Origin: Imperialibacter sp963977595
GTDB lineage: Bacteria; Bacteroidota; Bacteroidia; Cytophagales; Cyclobacteriaceae
Assembly (NCBI RefSeq): GCF_048007035.1
Contig: NZ_CP180355.1
Coordinates: forward strand, 1,426,001 to 1,490,000
Direction of reading: 5' to 3'
Length of the DNA stretch: 64,000 nt
Both the position numbers and the translations under genes were made by a program. Shown piece by piece: positions 47,632-56,092 of the stretch; the first letter of the stretch is position 1, and each line of letters begins with the position of its first letter. Below the pieces are notes generated by a model, which ran no database searches, was not told the origin of the DNA, and worked only from the letters and a program-made list of their open reading frames with translations.

Positions 47632-48966
47632 TTGGATATTCAACTCGACAAGATTACTAAGACAGAAGCCCTAATTAAAATTAAGGTTTCAGAAACTGAT
47701 TATCAACCCAAAGTTGAAGAAAAAATAAGGGAGTATAGTCGCAAGGCCTCCATTAAAGGCTTCCGCCCAGGGAAGGTGCCTCAGGGCATGATTCGCAAAA
47801 TGTATGGCAAGTCGATTCTTGTAGATGAGGTGAACCATATGCTTTCTCACAAAGTGTCAGATTACATCAAGGACAACAAACTGGAGATCATTGGCGAGCC
47901 TCTTCCTAATGTTGAAAAGGCGCAAGACATTGACTGGGATGTGCAAAAGGATTTTGAGTTTGAATACAATGTCGGGCTGGTTGATGAGTTCTCAATTGAC
48001 CTGTCCAAAAAAGTCAGCGTGACTTCGTACTCGATCAAAGTTGATAAGAAGCTAATTGCGGAAACAGTTGAGAACCTAAAGAACCAGTTCGGCGATACCA
48101 CCGATCAGGAAATTGCAGCCGAGGGAGACAACCTTTTCGGTGTTCTGAAAGCTGAAGATGACGCTAAAGAGGAAAGCATTGTGCTTTATGCCGACAAACT
48201 TTCGCCAAAAGAGGCGAAAAAACTAGTTGGCTTAGCTAAAGGAGCTATTGTCGACGTGGATATCAAAAAGCTTTTCAAAGAAGAATCAGATTTGGCCATC
48301 GCTCTGGGCATTACCAAAGATGAGGCCAAGAAGCTGAAGGGCAAATATACTTTTGAAGTAAAAAATATCAGCCGGGTGGCTAAAGCCGAGGTCAATCAGG
48401 AATTGTTCGACAAGACGTTTGGCAAAGACGCCGTTAAGTCAAACGAAGAGTTTGAACAAAAAATAAAAGAAACCATTTCTGAAAACTACCAGCAAGAAAC
48501 AGACATGTTCCTTGACAGGTCAATCAGAAATGAGCTGATCAAAAACACGAAACTTGAGCTTCCTGACAGCTTTTTGAAAAGCTGGCTACTGAGAACGAAT
48601 GAAGGGCAATTGACCCCGGAAGATATCGAGAAAGAGTTTGATGCTTACACCAAAGAATTGAAGTGGTCTCTTATCAGAAACAAAATCAGCAAGGATCAGG
48701 ATTTGAAAATAGAGCACGAGGATGTGATGGAAGAGGCCAGAAAGTTGATCAGAAGGCAGCTGGCTGGCAGTGGTATGGGGTCTCAGTTTGAATCGAGCAT
48801 CGATATGTTTGTTAACAACTACCTTCAGGGGGAGAATGGTGACAACTACATGAAAGTTCACAATCAGGTTCAAACGCTGAAAGTAATGGAGTACATCAAG
48901 TCACAGGTGACGATTAAGTCGAAGGAAGTTAGTCTTGATGATTTCCGTGACCTGCCTATGAACTAA
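47632..48966 (+). CDS. tig: Trigger factor (ribosome-associated chaperone)
   Basis: 444 aa. The ribosome-binding segment AsIKGFRPGKVPQGMIRK is recognisable (GFRxGKxP signature near residue 46-55). The FKBP-like middle domain is divergent and the C-terminal helical chaperone domain is long. The start is taken as TTG at 47632, giving MDIQLDKITKTEALI, a beginning I know from related trigger factors; no ATG is available before it. First of tig-clpP-clpX. Confidence 0.92.
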   Translation: MDIQLDKITKTEALIKIKVSETDYQPKVEEKIREYSRKASIKGFRPGKVPQGMIRKMYGKSILVDEVNHMLSHKVSDYIKDNKLEIIGEPLPNVEKAQDIDWDVQKDFEFEYNVGLVDEFSIDLSKKVSVTSYSIKVDKKLIAETVENLKNQFGDTTDQEIAAEGDNLFGVLKAEDDAKEESIVLYADKLSPKEAKKLVGLAKGAIVDVDIKKLFKEESDLAIALGITKDEAKKLKGKYTFEVKNISRVAKAEVNQELFDKTFGKDAVKSNEEFEQKIKETISENYQQETDMFLDRSIRNELIKNTKLELPDSFLKSWLLRTNEGQLTPEDIEKEFDAYTKELKWSLIRNKISKDQDLKIEHEDVMEEARKLIRRQLAGSGMGSQFESSIDMFVNNYLQGENGDNYMKVHNQVQTLKVMEYIKSQVTIKSKEVSLDDFRDLPMN

Positions 48967-48990
48967 GAACCAACTTTTTGGGTTAAATTG

Positions 48991-49020
48991 AAGTCCTTTC
49001 ACAGAAGGGCTTTTTTTTTA
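48991..49020 (+). terminator. Terminator after tig
   Basis: Stem AGTCCTT/AAGGGCT (seven pairs, one G-U) and a run of nine T. It may attenuate rather than fully separate tig from clpP; TATTTTTG at 49019-49026 could be a -7 box of a clpP promoter but lacks a matching TTG. Confidence 0.65.
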
Positions 49021-49051
49021 TTTTTGTGTCAACCCATTAACAATACGTCAA

Positions 49052-49738
49052 ATGTATAAAGAGCTTTCAAAAGAAGAGTTTAGGAAATACGCAGTGAAAG
49101 GCCAGGGGATTTCGGGCTCTGTTTTCGATCAATATGCAAGCAGAGTAGAGAATATGACCCGGTCGGTTATCGAAGAAAGACCAACAAGATTTGCGGAAAT
49201 AGATGTTTTTTCCCGCCTGATCATGGACAGGATCATTTTCCTCGGCATGCAGGTAGAAGAAAATATAGGTAATATTATCACAGCCCAGTTGTTGTTTCTG
49301 GAGTCTGTAGATGCAAAGAAAGATATTCTGCTATATGTGAACAGCCCTGGAGGTTCGGTTTATGCGGGCCTGGGGATATATGACACTATGCAATATGTGA
49401 CCCCTGATGTAGCAACTATTTGCACAGGCATGGCTGCCTCAATGGGTGCGGTATTGTTGGCCGGCGGTGCTAAAAACAAGCGTTCTGCATTGCCTCATGC
49501 AAGGATCATGATCCACCAGCCGAGCGGCGGCATGCAAGGGCAGGCAAGGGACATGGAGATTACCCTGAGACAAATGCAGGAGTTGCGGAAGGATTTGTAC
49601 ACCATTCTTTCGAACCATACTGGCAAACCATACGAACAAGTGGAGAAGGATTCTGACAGGGATAACTGGATGAGACCAACCGAAGCAAAGGAGTACGGTT
49701 TAATTGACGAAGTTTTACAGAGAAAATCATCTAAATAA
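49052..49738 (+). CDS. clpP: ATP-dependent Clp protease proteolytic subunit
   Basis: 228 aa serine protease. Catalytic Ser in GMAASMGAVLL, His in MIHQPSGG and Asp in KDSDRDNWM are all present; the oxyanion-loop NSPGGSVYAGLGIYDTM also matches. An N-terminal extension of about 25 residues relative to E. coli ClpP is usual in this phylum. It lies 19 nt before clpX. Confidence 0.95.
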   Translation: MYKELSKEEFRKYAVKGQGISGSVFDQYASRVENMTRSVIEERPTRFAEIDVFSRLIMDRIIFLGMQVEENIGNIITAQLLFLESVDAKKDILLYVNSPGGSVYAGLGIYDTMQYVTPDVATICTGMAASMGAVLLAGGAKNKRSALPHARIMIHQPSGGMQGQARDMEITLRQMQELRKDLYTILSNHTGKPYEQVEKDSDRDNWMRPTEAKEYGLIDEVLQRKSSK

Positions 49739-49757
49739 AGTACTTTTGGAAGATAAG

Positions 49758-50990
49758 ATGGCCCAAGTAACTTGCTCATTTTGTGGGAGAAACAAAAAGG
49801 ATGTCGACCTGATGATCTCAGGTATACATGCTCATATCTGCGATAAATGCATTTCGCAGGCTCAGCAAATTTTGCAAGAAGAAACAAAAACAAGAACGAG
49901 CACAGCGAAGCCAAAGTTCAACCTCATCAAGCCTATTGAGATCAAGAATCACCTTGATGAGTTTGTTGTGGGCCAGGATGAAGCCAAAAAGGTTATTTCC
50001 GTGGCAGTGTACAATCATTACAAGCGATTGACGCAGGAAAAGACGGATGATGATATTGTTATAGAAAAGTCTAATATCATAATGGTGGGAGAAACTGGGA
50101 CAGGTAAAACCTACCTGGCCCGTTCTCTGGCCAAAATTTTGCAGGTGCCTTTTTGTATCGCTGACGCTACGGTATTGACAGAAGCTGGCTATGTTGGAGA
50201 AGATGTTGAAAGTATCCTGACGAGGTTGCTGCAAGCTGCCAACTACGACGTGGAAGCGGCCGAAAGAGGGATCGTTTACATAGACGAGATTGACAAGATT
50301 GCGAGAAAATCGGACAACCCATCTATTACCCGTGACGTGAGCGGAGAGGGTGTTCAGCAAGCGCTTCTAAAGTTGCTTGAAGGTACTCAGGTGAATGTGC
50401 CGCCTCAGGGCGGCAGGAAGCATCCCGACCAAAAAATGATCACAGTGAACACAGAAAACATCTTGTTCATTTGTGGCGGTGCTTTTGATGGCATTCACAG
50501 GATGATTTCGTCCAGAATGACGACGAGACCGGTTGGTTTTGCTGCTGGCGCTGACAAGGAAGACGACGTGTTTATTGACAAGGATAACCTTCTGCAATAC
50601 ATCACGGCGCAGGATTTGAAGTCTTACGGTTTGATTCCGGAGCTTATCGGTCGTATGCCGGTACTCACCTACCTGGATCCTTTAAATAAGGAGACACTTA
50701 AAAAAATACTTACCTCTCCTAAGAATGCACTGACCAAACAATACAAGAAACTGTTTGCGATGGAAGGCGTGGAGCTGGAATTTGACGATGAAGTATTGAA
50801 CTTTATCGTTGACAAAGCCGTGGCATTTAAGCTGGGAGCCAGGGGGCTAAGATCTATCTGCGAGGTAATCGTTAACGATGCGATGTTTGAAATTCCCTCA
50901 TCGAAGGATATCGACAAGCTGGTTATCAGCAAGGATTACGCCGAAGAGAAAATGAACAAATCGAAGTTCAAAAGACTAAAGGCCGCTTAG
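49758..50990 (+). CDS. clpX: ATP-dependent Clp protease ATPase subunit ClpX
   Basis: 410 aa AAA+ unfoldase. The ATG at 49758 begins MAQVTCSFCGRNKKDVDLMI, with the N-terminal zinc-binding domain (CSFC ... CDKC). Walker A GETGTGKT, Walker B IVYIDEID, and the ClpP-docking loop LIGRMPVLT area are intact. It shares its stop with the end of lpxB on the other strand and with a terminator hairpin. Confidence 0.96.
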   Translation: MAQVTCSFCGRNKKDVDLMISGIHAHICDKCISQAQQILQEETKTRTSTAKPKFNLIKPIEIKNHLDEFVVGQDEAKKVISVAVYNHYKRLTQEKTDDDIVIEKSNIIMVGETGTGKTYLARSLAKILQVPFCIADATVLTEAGYVGEDVESILTRLLQAANYDVEAAERGIVYIDEIDKIARKSDNPSITRDVSGEGVQQALLKLLEGTQVNVPPQGGRKHPDQKMITVNTENILFICGGAFDGIHRMISSRMTTRPVGFAAGADKEDDVFIDKDNLLQYITAQDLKSYGLIPELIGRMPVLTYLDPLNKETLKKILTSPKNALTKQYKKLFAMEGVELEFDDEVLNFIVDKAVAFKLGARGLRSICEVIVNDAMFEIPSSKDIDKLVISKDYAEEKMNKSKFKRLKAA

Positions 50991-51000
50991 GCCTTTTTTT
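50978..51000 (+). terminator. Terminator overlapping clpX and lpxB ends
   Basis: Perfect 7-bp stem AAAGGCC (50978-50984), loop GCTTA, GGCCTTT (50990-50996), followed by T to 51000. Both the clpX and lpxB stop codons lie in the loop or stem edge. Confidence 0.85.
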
Positions 51001-52105
51001 GTTTCAAGAAAGATACCATTTCCCGGGCGGCCTGCTCCGGAGCGTTCTGATCTCCAATAATCGAGTCTACTAAATCGTAGCCTTGCAACATGGCCTTTCT
51101 ATATCCGCTGCTATCGGAGACGATGGCATTGAGCTCTTTTAGCACATTATCTGGTGACATTTCGTCCTGAATTAGCTCCCTTACCACCTCCTTGTTTGCT
51201 ATCAGGTTGACCAAAGAAATGAAAGGCACCTTGATAAGCCTTTTGGCCAGGGCGTAGGAAATACCACTGGTTCGATAAATAACGACTTGTGGTGCTTTTA
51301 GCAAGGCTGCTTCGAGGGTGGCAGTGCCAGAAGTTACTATAGCGGCCTCAGCCAGTTTGAGGATTTCATAAGTCTTGTTGTAAACCAGCTCTACGTTTCC
51401 CCCGCTATGTTTTAGTGCTTCGTAGGCACTATCAGGAAGGTTGTCAACTGCTGCCACCAGAAAATGAAAGTCTGGCTTTGCCGGGACTATCTGCTTGAGC
51501 ATTTCCACCACATTGGCTACCTCCTGCGCCCGACTTCCCGGCAGCACGGCGATCACTTTTTTGCCCGCCCAGGCACCTAAAAACTGCTCGTCGAAATCAT
51601 ATGACCTAATAGCCTCCTTCAGAGGATTTCCCACGTAGGAGACCTCAAACCCATATTTCTTGAAAAACTCCACTTCGAACGGAAGAATGCAAAAAAGCCT
51701 ATCGATCAGCCGCTTCAGCTTATACGCCCGCTTTTGGTTCCACGCCCATACTTTTGGGGAGATGTAGTAGAAGTTCGTAAAACCCTTTGCTCTGGTAAAG
51801 GCAGCAATTCTTAGGTTGAACCCCGGGTAATCGATAAAAACCACCGCATCCGGATTGAACTCCAAAATGCTGTTTTTGCATTCTTTTTGAAGCCTGGCCA
51901 AGGTTCTCAGGTTTTTGATCACCTCCCAAAACCCCATGATGGCCAGCTCCCGATAGTGCTTGAGGATAGTGCCGCCCGCCTTTTTCATGTAGTCGCCACC
52001 CCACCCGACTATTTCGGCTTCAGGATCGAGTTTCTTTAAGTAATTGATTAGGAAAGACCCGTGCAAATCGCCCGATCTCTCTCCTGCAATCAAAAAATAC
52101 TTCAT
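50987..52105 (-). CDS. lpxB: Lipid-A-disaccharide synthase
   Basis: 372 aa family 19 glycosyltransferase of lipid A synthesis, joining UDP-diacylglucosamine and lipid X at the inner membrane. SGERSGDLHGSFLI at the N-terminus, YYISPKVWAWNQKR, and the UDP-binding VLPGSRAQEV and TSGTATLEAALL blocks are characteristic. Separated by 47 nt from the upstream QueD-like gene; not necessarily one operon. Confidence 0.95.
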   Translation of the reverse strand: MKYFLIAGERSGDLHGSFLINYLKKLDPEAEIVGWGGDYMKKAGGTILKHYRELAIMGFWEVIKNLRTLARLQKECKNSILEFNPDAVVFIDYPGFNLRIAAFTRAKGFTNFYYISPKVWAWNQKRAYKLKRLIDRLFCILPFEVEFFKKYGFEVSYVGNPLKEAIRSYDFDEQFLGAWAGKKVIAVLPGSRAQEVANVVEMLKQIVPAKPDFHFLVAAVDNLPDSAYEALKHSGGNVELVYNKTYEILKLAEAAIVTSGTATLEAALLKAPQVVIYRTSGISYALAKRLIKVPFISLVNLIANKEVVRELIQDEMSPDNVLKELNAIVSDSSGYRKAMLQGYDLVDSIIGDQNAPEQAAREMVSFLKQKKA

Positions 52106-52152
52106 TCGGTCGGGGTTTGGGTGGTTAGTGAGTGTATGGCAGGCAATGGATG

Positions 52153-52572
52153 CTATTCTCCAAAATACTCTACATAATTACGGGGCGTCTCGTAAAGCTT
52201 AATGGCATGCAAAGTTGCGTTTGGCGCAATTTCTTTGACTCCCGGAAAGAGTATCTTCCAGAATTCAAATACTATGTTCTCGCAGCTTGCCATTTTCCCC
52301 TCAAGAAAATCGACATCCAGGTTAAGGTTCTTGTGATCCACTTTTTCAATCACCCTTGTGCGAATAAGCGTACTTAACTTCTTAAGATCAATGACAAACC
52401 CTGTTTCCGGATCGGGCATGCCTTTGACTGTTATGATCAAGCCAAAATTATGCCCGTGCCAATTTTCGTTGGCACAGGGGCCAAAAACTGCTTCGTTTTT
52501 CTCCTTTGACCACGCCGGATTGTATAGCTTATGAGCTGCGTTAAAATGTTCCTTTCTGCTTACGTAAATCAT
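52153..52572 (-). CDS. 6-pyruvoyl-tetrahydropterin synthase/QueD family
   Basis: 139 aa zinc enzyme of the T-fold. Zinc His residues are His15 (HFNAAHKLY) and the pair in NWHGHNFG; the catalytic Cys is in FGPCANEN. KVDHKNLNLD and the C-terminal ETPRNYVEYFG (substrate anchor Glu) complete the set. It could be QueD (queuosine pathway) or a PTPS-III-like enzyme of folate synthesis; neighbours do not decide. Confidence 0.9.
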   Translation of the reverse strand: MIYVSRKEHFNAAHKLYNPAWSKEKNEAVFGPCANENWHGHNFGLIITVKGMPDPETGFVIDLKKLSTLIRTRVIEKVDHKNLNLDVDFLEGKMASCENIVFEFWKILFPGVKEIAPNATLHAIKLYETPRNYVEYFGE

Positions 52573-52662
52573 TCCCCAACAAATTTTCGCAAATATAAGA
52601 AGAATGTGTGCGTGTTACGCAGGCTTTCAGTCTTTAGGCTTTATTGGCCTGCTATTTAGCCC

Positions 52663-52670
52663 TATATTTG
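52663..52670 (+). promoter_or_regulatory. Possible -7 box of the hldD-like gene
   Basis: TATATTTG, a perfect TAnnTTTG, 16 nt before the ATG at 52687. The nearest TTG is only 16 nt upstream, so the spacing is unusual. Confidence 0.35.
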
Positions 52671-52686
52671 GGCAAAATAACTCTGA

Positions 52687-53652
52687 ATGATCGTAGTAAC
52701 TGGTGCTGCTGGCTTTATTGGAAGCTGCCTTATTTCAAGCCTGAACAAGAAGGGCTTCCGGGCCATTGTGGCTGTTGATGATTTCTCCAACGAAGAGAAG
52801 AACAAAAACCTCGAAGAGAAGCAAATAATAGAACGTGTGGACAGGGATGACTTCTTCGGCTGGATCGAGAATAATCAAAAACAGATAGAATTCATCTTTC
52901 ATCTGGGAGCACGCACAGACACTACCGAGTTTGATAGAGAGCTTCTTTGGAAGCTGAATACCAACTACTCGAAAAAGGTTTTTGAGTTGTGTGCGCTCTA
53001 TCAAATTCCGCTGGTGTATGCGTCGTCGGCCGCTACTTATGGCCTGGGGGAAATTGGCTACGACGACGATGAATCGAGGCTTTCTGAGCTCAAACCATTG
53101 AACCCATACGGTGAGTCGAAGAATGAATTTGATATCTGGGTATTGCAACAGGAGAAGAAACCGTTCTTTTGGGCTGGCCTGAAGTTCTTCAACGTATACG
53201 GCCCCAATGAATATCACAAGGGAAGAATGGCCTCAGTGATCCTTCATGCCTACCATCAAATAGAGAAAACAGGCAAAATGAAGCTTTTCCAGTCGCACAA
53301 TCCAGCCTACAAAGACGGTGAGCAAATGCGTGATTTTGTATATGTGATGGATGTGTGCAGCATTTGCCTGTTTCTGATGCACCACAGGAAGGACAGTGGC
53401 ATTTACAACCTTGGATCAGGCCGTGCGAGAACATTTAAAGGCCTGGTGCTGGCAGTGTTCAACGCACTGGAAAAAACGCCTGAGATTGAGTTCATACCTA
53501 CGCCTGAGGACATCAGGGACAAGTATCAGTACTTTACTGAGGCCAATATGGCTAAGCTAAGGTCTATAGGGTATGATCAGCCTTTTACAGAGCTGGAAAG
53601 TGGGGTTACGGATTATGTTCAGCTATATTTATCCAAAAAAACCTATTTTTAA
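52687..53652 (+). CDS. hldD: ADP-glyceromanno-heptose 6-epimerase
   Basis: 321 aa SDR-family epimerase of LPS inner-core heptose synthesis. NAD-binding GAAGFIGSCL at the N-terminus, catalytic Ser-Ser-Ala (YASSAATYG) and YxxxK (YGESK), and the HldD-specific FNVYGPNEYHKGRMASV and EQMRDFVYVMDVC. Convergent with the sulfotransferase gene, sharing 4 nt of stop codon. Confidence 0.92.
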   Translation: MIVVTGAAGFIGSCLISSLNKKGFRAIVAVDDFSNEEKNKNLEEKQIIERVDRDDFFGWIENNQKQIEFIFHLGARTDTTEFDRELLWKLNTNYSKKVFELCALYQIPLVYASSAATYGLGEIGYDDDESRLSELKPLNPYGESKNEFDIWVLQQEKKPFFWAGLKFFNVYGPNEYHKGRMASVILHAYHQIEKTGKMKLFQSHNPAYKDGEQMRDFVYVMDVCSICLFLMHHRKDSGIYNLGSGRARTFKGLVLAVFNALEKTPEIEFIPTPEDIRDKYQYFTEANMAKLRSIGYDQPFTELESGVTDYVQLYLSKKTYF

Positions 53653-54650
53653 ACAGCCTTGGGCTGTTTCAATTGCAAAAGGAATTCATCTTGTCCTTTT
53701 CTAAGATTAAGGTCGTGTAACGGAGTTCTCGATTTTGCTTCTTTTTTTAGGCTAGCCTCTTTCGCTGCCATCATATCTAAATCTTGTTCCGAAAATGATA
53801 AAGTTTGATTGGGCCAATAGTAAACGGGATAGCCCAAAGCATGCAGTGCAGCGCCGGCTACGGATTCATATATCTGCTGATCTCTCTGATTCATCTCGTC
53901 AATATATTTAAGCTTATTGTCCGGTATTACGGGCCGAACCACATTCTTCCACATTTCTCCAGCTTCGGCGGTAACTCTTGATTCCACCGAAGATGGAAAG
54001 CCAAAAATATCTTCTGGCATGTCTAGTCCAATGGCGTCGAATAGCCGCTTGACTTCGACTTCTGGATTTTCAATTAGTTGCTCATAGCTCAGCGCAACCA
54101 CCTTTTCTCCAAGTCTTTCTTGCAATTCAATGGAAGCTATTTGATCATTATTCCATTGCGCAGCACAATAATAGGCCGACTTTGGGCCAACAATGGCCTT
54201 GGAAAAAGACAACGCAACATCTCGCCCATCCCGATAAAGAAAAATGTAATGGTCGAATATGTTCTCCTTTTCAAAATCATCAGCGAACTCATAGTTTGTC
54301 ATGCTCTTGCATACCCATACACTTTTTCCGCTTAAGCTTGTTTCCCAATCATAAATAGACTTAAAAGCTTGAAAAACCGTAGGCGACGTGCATCTGTCAA
54401 TAATTTGATTTGGCGACGGGTTGAAACCCTGCCAGGCTACTGGATTTAACTTCACCCAGGTGATCATATCTTCAACCAGGCTGATGAAATTATCTTTAAA
54501 CTGCAGGTCACCATACCTCGGCAGTAAAGGGTAAAACGTTTTCAAGAGATGGGGTGGGTGTGGTGCACAAACATTGTGGTGCTGGTTCAACATCACCCTG
54601 AGCAAATTGGAACCAGAGCGTTGCGTTCCTATTATTTGTATTCTCTTCAT
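53649..54650 (-). CDS. Sulfotransferase family protein
   Basis: 333 aa. The PAPS-binding loop IGTQRSGSNLLRVMLNQ near the N-terminus (5'-phosphosulfate site) and LYRDGRDVALSFSKAI (3'-phosphate site) define the family. No signal peptide. It should transfer sulfate from PAPS to a carbohydrate or small molecule in the cytosol; the acceptor is unknown. Two sulfatases lie far away at 2-5 kb and an arylsulfotransferase-like gene at 56 kb. Confidence 0.9.
   Translation of the reverse strand: MKRIQIIGTQRSGSNLLRVMLNQHHNVCAPHPPHLLKTFYPLLPRYGDLQFKDNFISLVEDMITWVKLNPVAWQGFNPSPNQIIDRCTSPTVFQAFKSIYDWETSLSGKSVWVCKSMTNYEFADDFEKENIFDHYIFLYRDGRDVALSFSKAIVGPKSAYYCAAQWNNDQIASIELQERLGEKVVALSYEQLIENPEVEVKRLFDAIGLDMPEDIFGFPSSVESRVTAEAGEMWKNVVRPVIPDNKLKYIDEMNQRDQQIYESVAGAALHALGYPVYYWPNQTLSFSEQDLDMMAAKEASLKKEAKSRTPLHDLNLRKGQDEFLLQLKQPKAV
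53651..53669. terminator. Bidirectional hairpin at convergent gene ends
   Basis: AAACAGCC (53651-53658), loop TTG, GGCTGTTT (53662-53669), a perfect 8-bp stem starting inside both stop codons. The T-run is short or interrupted on both sides, so efficiency is uncertain. Confidence 0.55.
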
Positions 54651-54775
54651 CCTTGTCGACTACTTCTCTTCTACTTCAAACGACGCAATCTAGCTAAACA
54701 TCGCCTTAAAGAGAAAGTCAGAAATTTTAATGGTAATTTTTTGTTAGGTTGGGACAAAATCTGCGTTTGGCTTAC

Positions 54776-56038
54776 ATGAAATCAGTATTGCTTTTCATAA
54801 AATCTATTTTACTCACGCTATTTCTGTGGTGTAGCAGCCTTTGTTCGCTGGCCCAGAAACAACCAGCGCTAACTTTCTATAAGGACATTCAGCCGATTGT
54901 ACATCAGAATTGTGCCCCCTGCCACCAACCTGGTAAGGCCGGTCCATTCAGCCTTATCACCTATGAAGATGTGAAAAACAAAGCAGACTTCATCGTATAT
55001 GTGACCAGCACCCGCTACATGCCCCCCTGGCAGGCCGACCACACCTACCAAACATACCTGAATGAACGCAGGCTTACGGATGAGGAAATTGCCAAGATCC
55101 AGCAATGGGTTTCCCAAGGCGCCCCACCTGGTGTTAAAAATAGCGCTAACGAGGTAGAAATACCGGAGGGCCCTTATCCAAGACGTGAGCCTGACTTCTC
55201 ATTCCCGATGAGGCAACCATTTACTGTTAGCGATGCTGGAGTTGACGACTATCGTTTTTTTAACATACCAACCAATCTACCTGAAGATACATATTTGGAA
55301 GCCATAGAGTTTGTGCCAGGAAATAAAAGACTGGTTCATCATAGCAGGATCATGACCGACACCAGTCACATGGTGAGAAACATTGAAGGTTTGTCGGCCA
55401 ATGACTCCACCATCTGGCAGTTCAACAAATACCCACCTTTGGACCGTTTTCTCTATGGCTGGGTGCCAGGAAACTTTCCTGTTTTCTTTCCGAAAGGAAC
55501 AGGAAAAAAAATCAACAAGGATGTTGACCTGATACTCAACATCCATTACGCACCGTCGTCGGTAAGAGAAAAGGATCTTTCAACGATCAACCTATATTTG
55601 GCTCGGGGAAAAATAGAAAGAGAGGTCAAGACAATCACCGTAACCGAGGAGTATATTGTCAACAGGCAGTTTTTCATCCCTAAAAACACAAAGCCACACT
55701 TTGAAGCAGTTTATGCGATTGAAAGCGACATTGAGGTCATAGCCGTAAACCCTCATATGCACTATATAGGTGCGAATTTTAAAGCGTTCGCTCTTACACC
55801 CGACAAAAAAGAGATCCCGCTAATCAAAATTGACAAGTGGGATTTCAACTGGCAAACTACCTATCAGTTTAAGGAATTAGTGGAGATCCCAAAAGGCTCC
55901 CTTTTAACAGTACAGGCAACATTTGACAATACTGCCGGAAATCCTGCTAACCCTTCCTTTCCACCAAAAGATGTTACGTATGGGTGGAACACCACAAGTG
56001 AAATGTTGAACCTGATTCTCTACTACCTGGAGAAATAA
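54776..56038 (+). CDS. Cytochrome c domain fused to PHM-like copper monooxygenase domain
   Basis: 420 aa exported protein (signal peptide to about residue 26; start ATG at 54776). Residues 30-120 carry a single heme motif CAPCH (Cys46, Cys49, His50) and the MPPWQAD block. The C-terminal half matches copper type II ascorbate-dependent monooxygenases: the His pair (His188-His189), His257 (NIHYAP), HMH (His327, His329) and a late Met (about Met409 in SEMLNLILYY) correspond to the two copper sites of PHM. The substrate is unknown. It is probably a periplasmic redox enzyme with its own heme electron-transfer module. Confidence 0.82.
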   Translation: MKSVLLFIKSILLTLFLWCSSLCSLAQKQPALTFYKDIQPIVHQNCAPCHQPGKAGPFSLITYEDVKNKADFIVYVTSTRYMPPWQADHTYQTYLNERRLTDEEIAKIQQWVSQGAPPGVKNSANEVEIPEGPYPRREPDFSFPMRQPFTVSDAGVDDYRFFNIPTNLPEDTYLEAIEFVPGNKRLVHHSRIMTDTSHMVRNIEGLSANDSTIWQFNKYPPLDRFLYGWVPGNFPVFFPKGTGKKINKDVDLILNIHYAPSSVREKDLSTINLYLARGKIEREVKTITVTEEYIVNRQFFIPKNTKPHFEAVYAIESDIEVIAVNPHMHYIGANFKAFALTPDKKEIPLIKIDKWDFNWQTTYQFKELVEIPKGSLLTVQATFDNTAGNPANPSFPPKDVTYGWNTTSEMLNLILYYLEK

Positions 56039-56092
56039 GCTGGTCCCTGTAATCGTTCGCTTGTGATCTGATTCTATTTAGCGGTCGTTATG

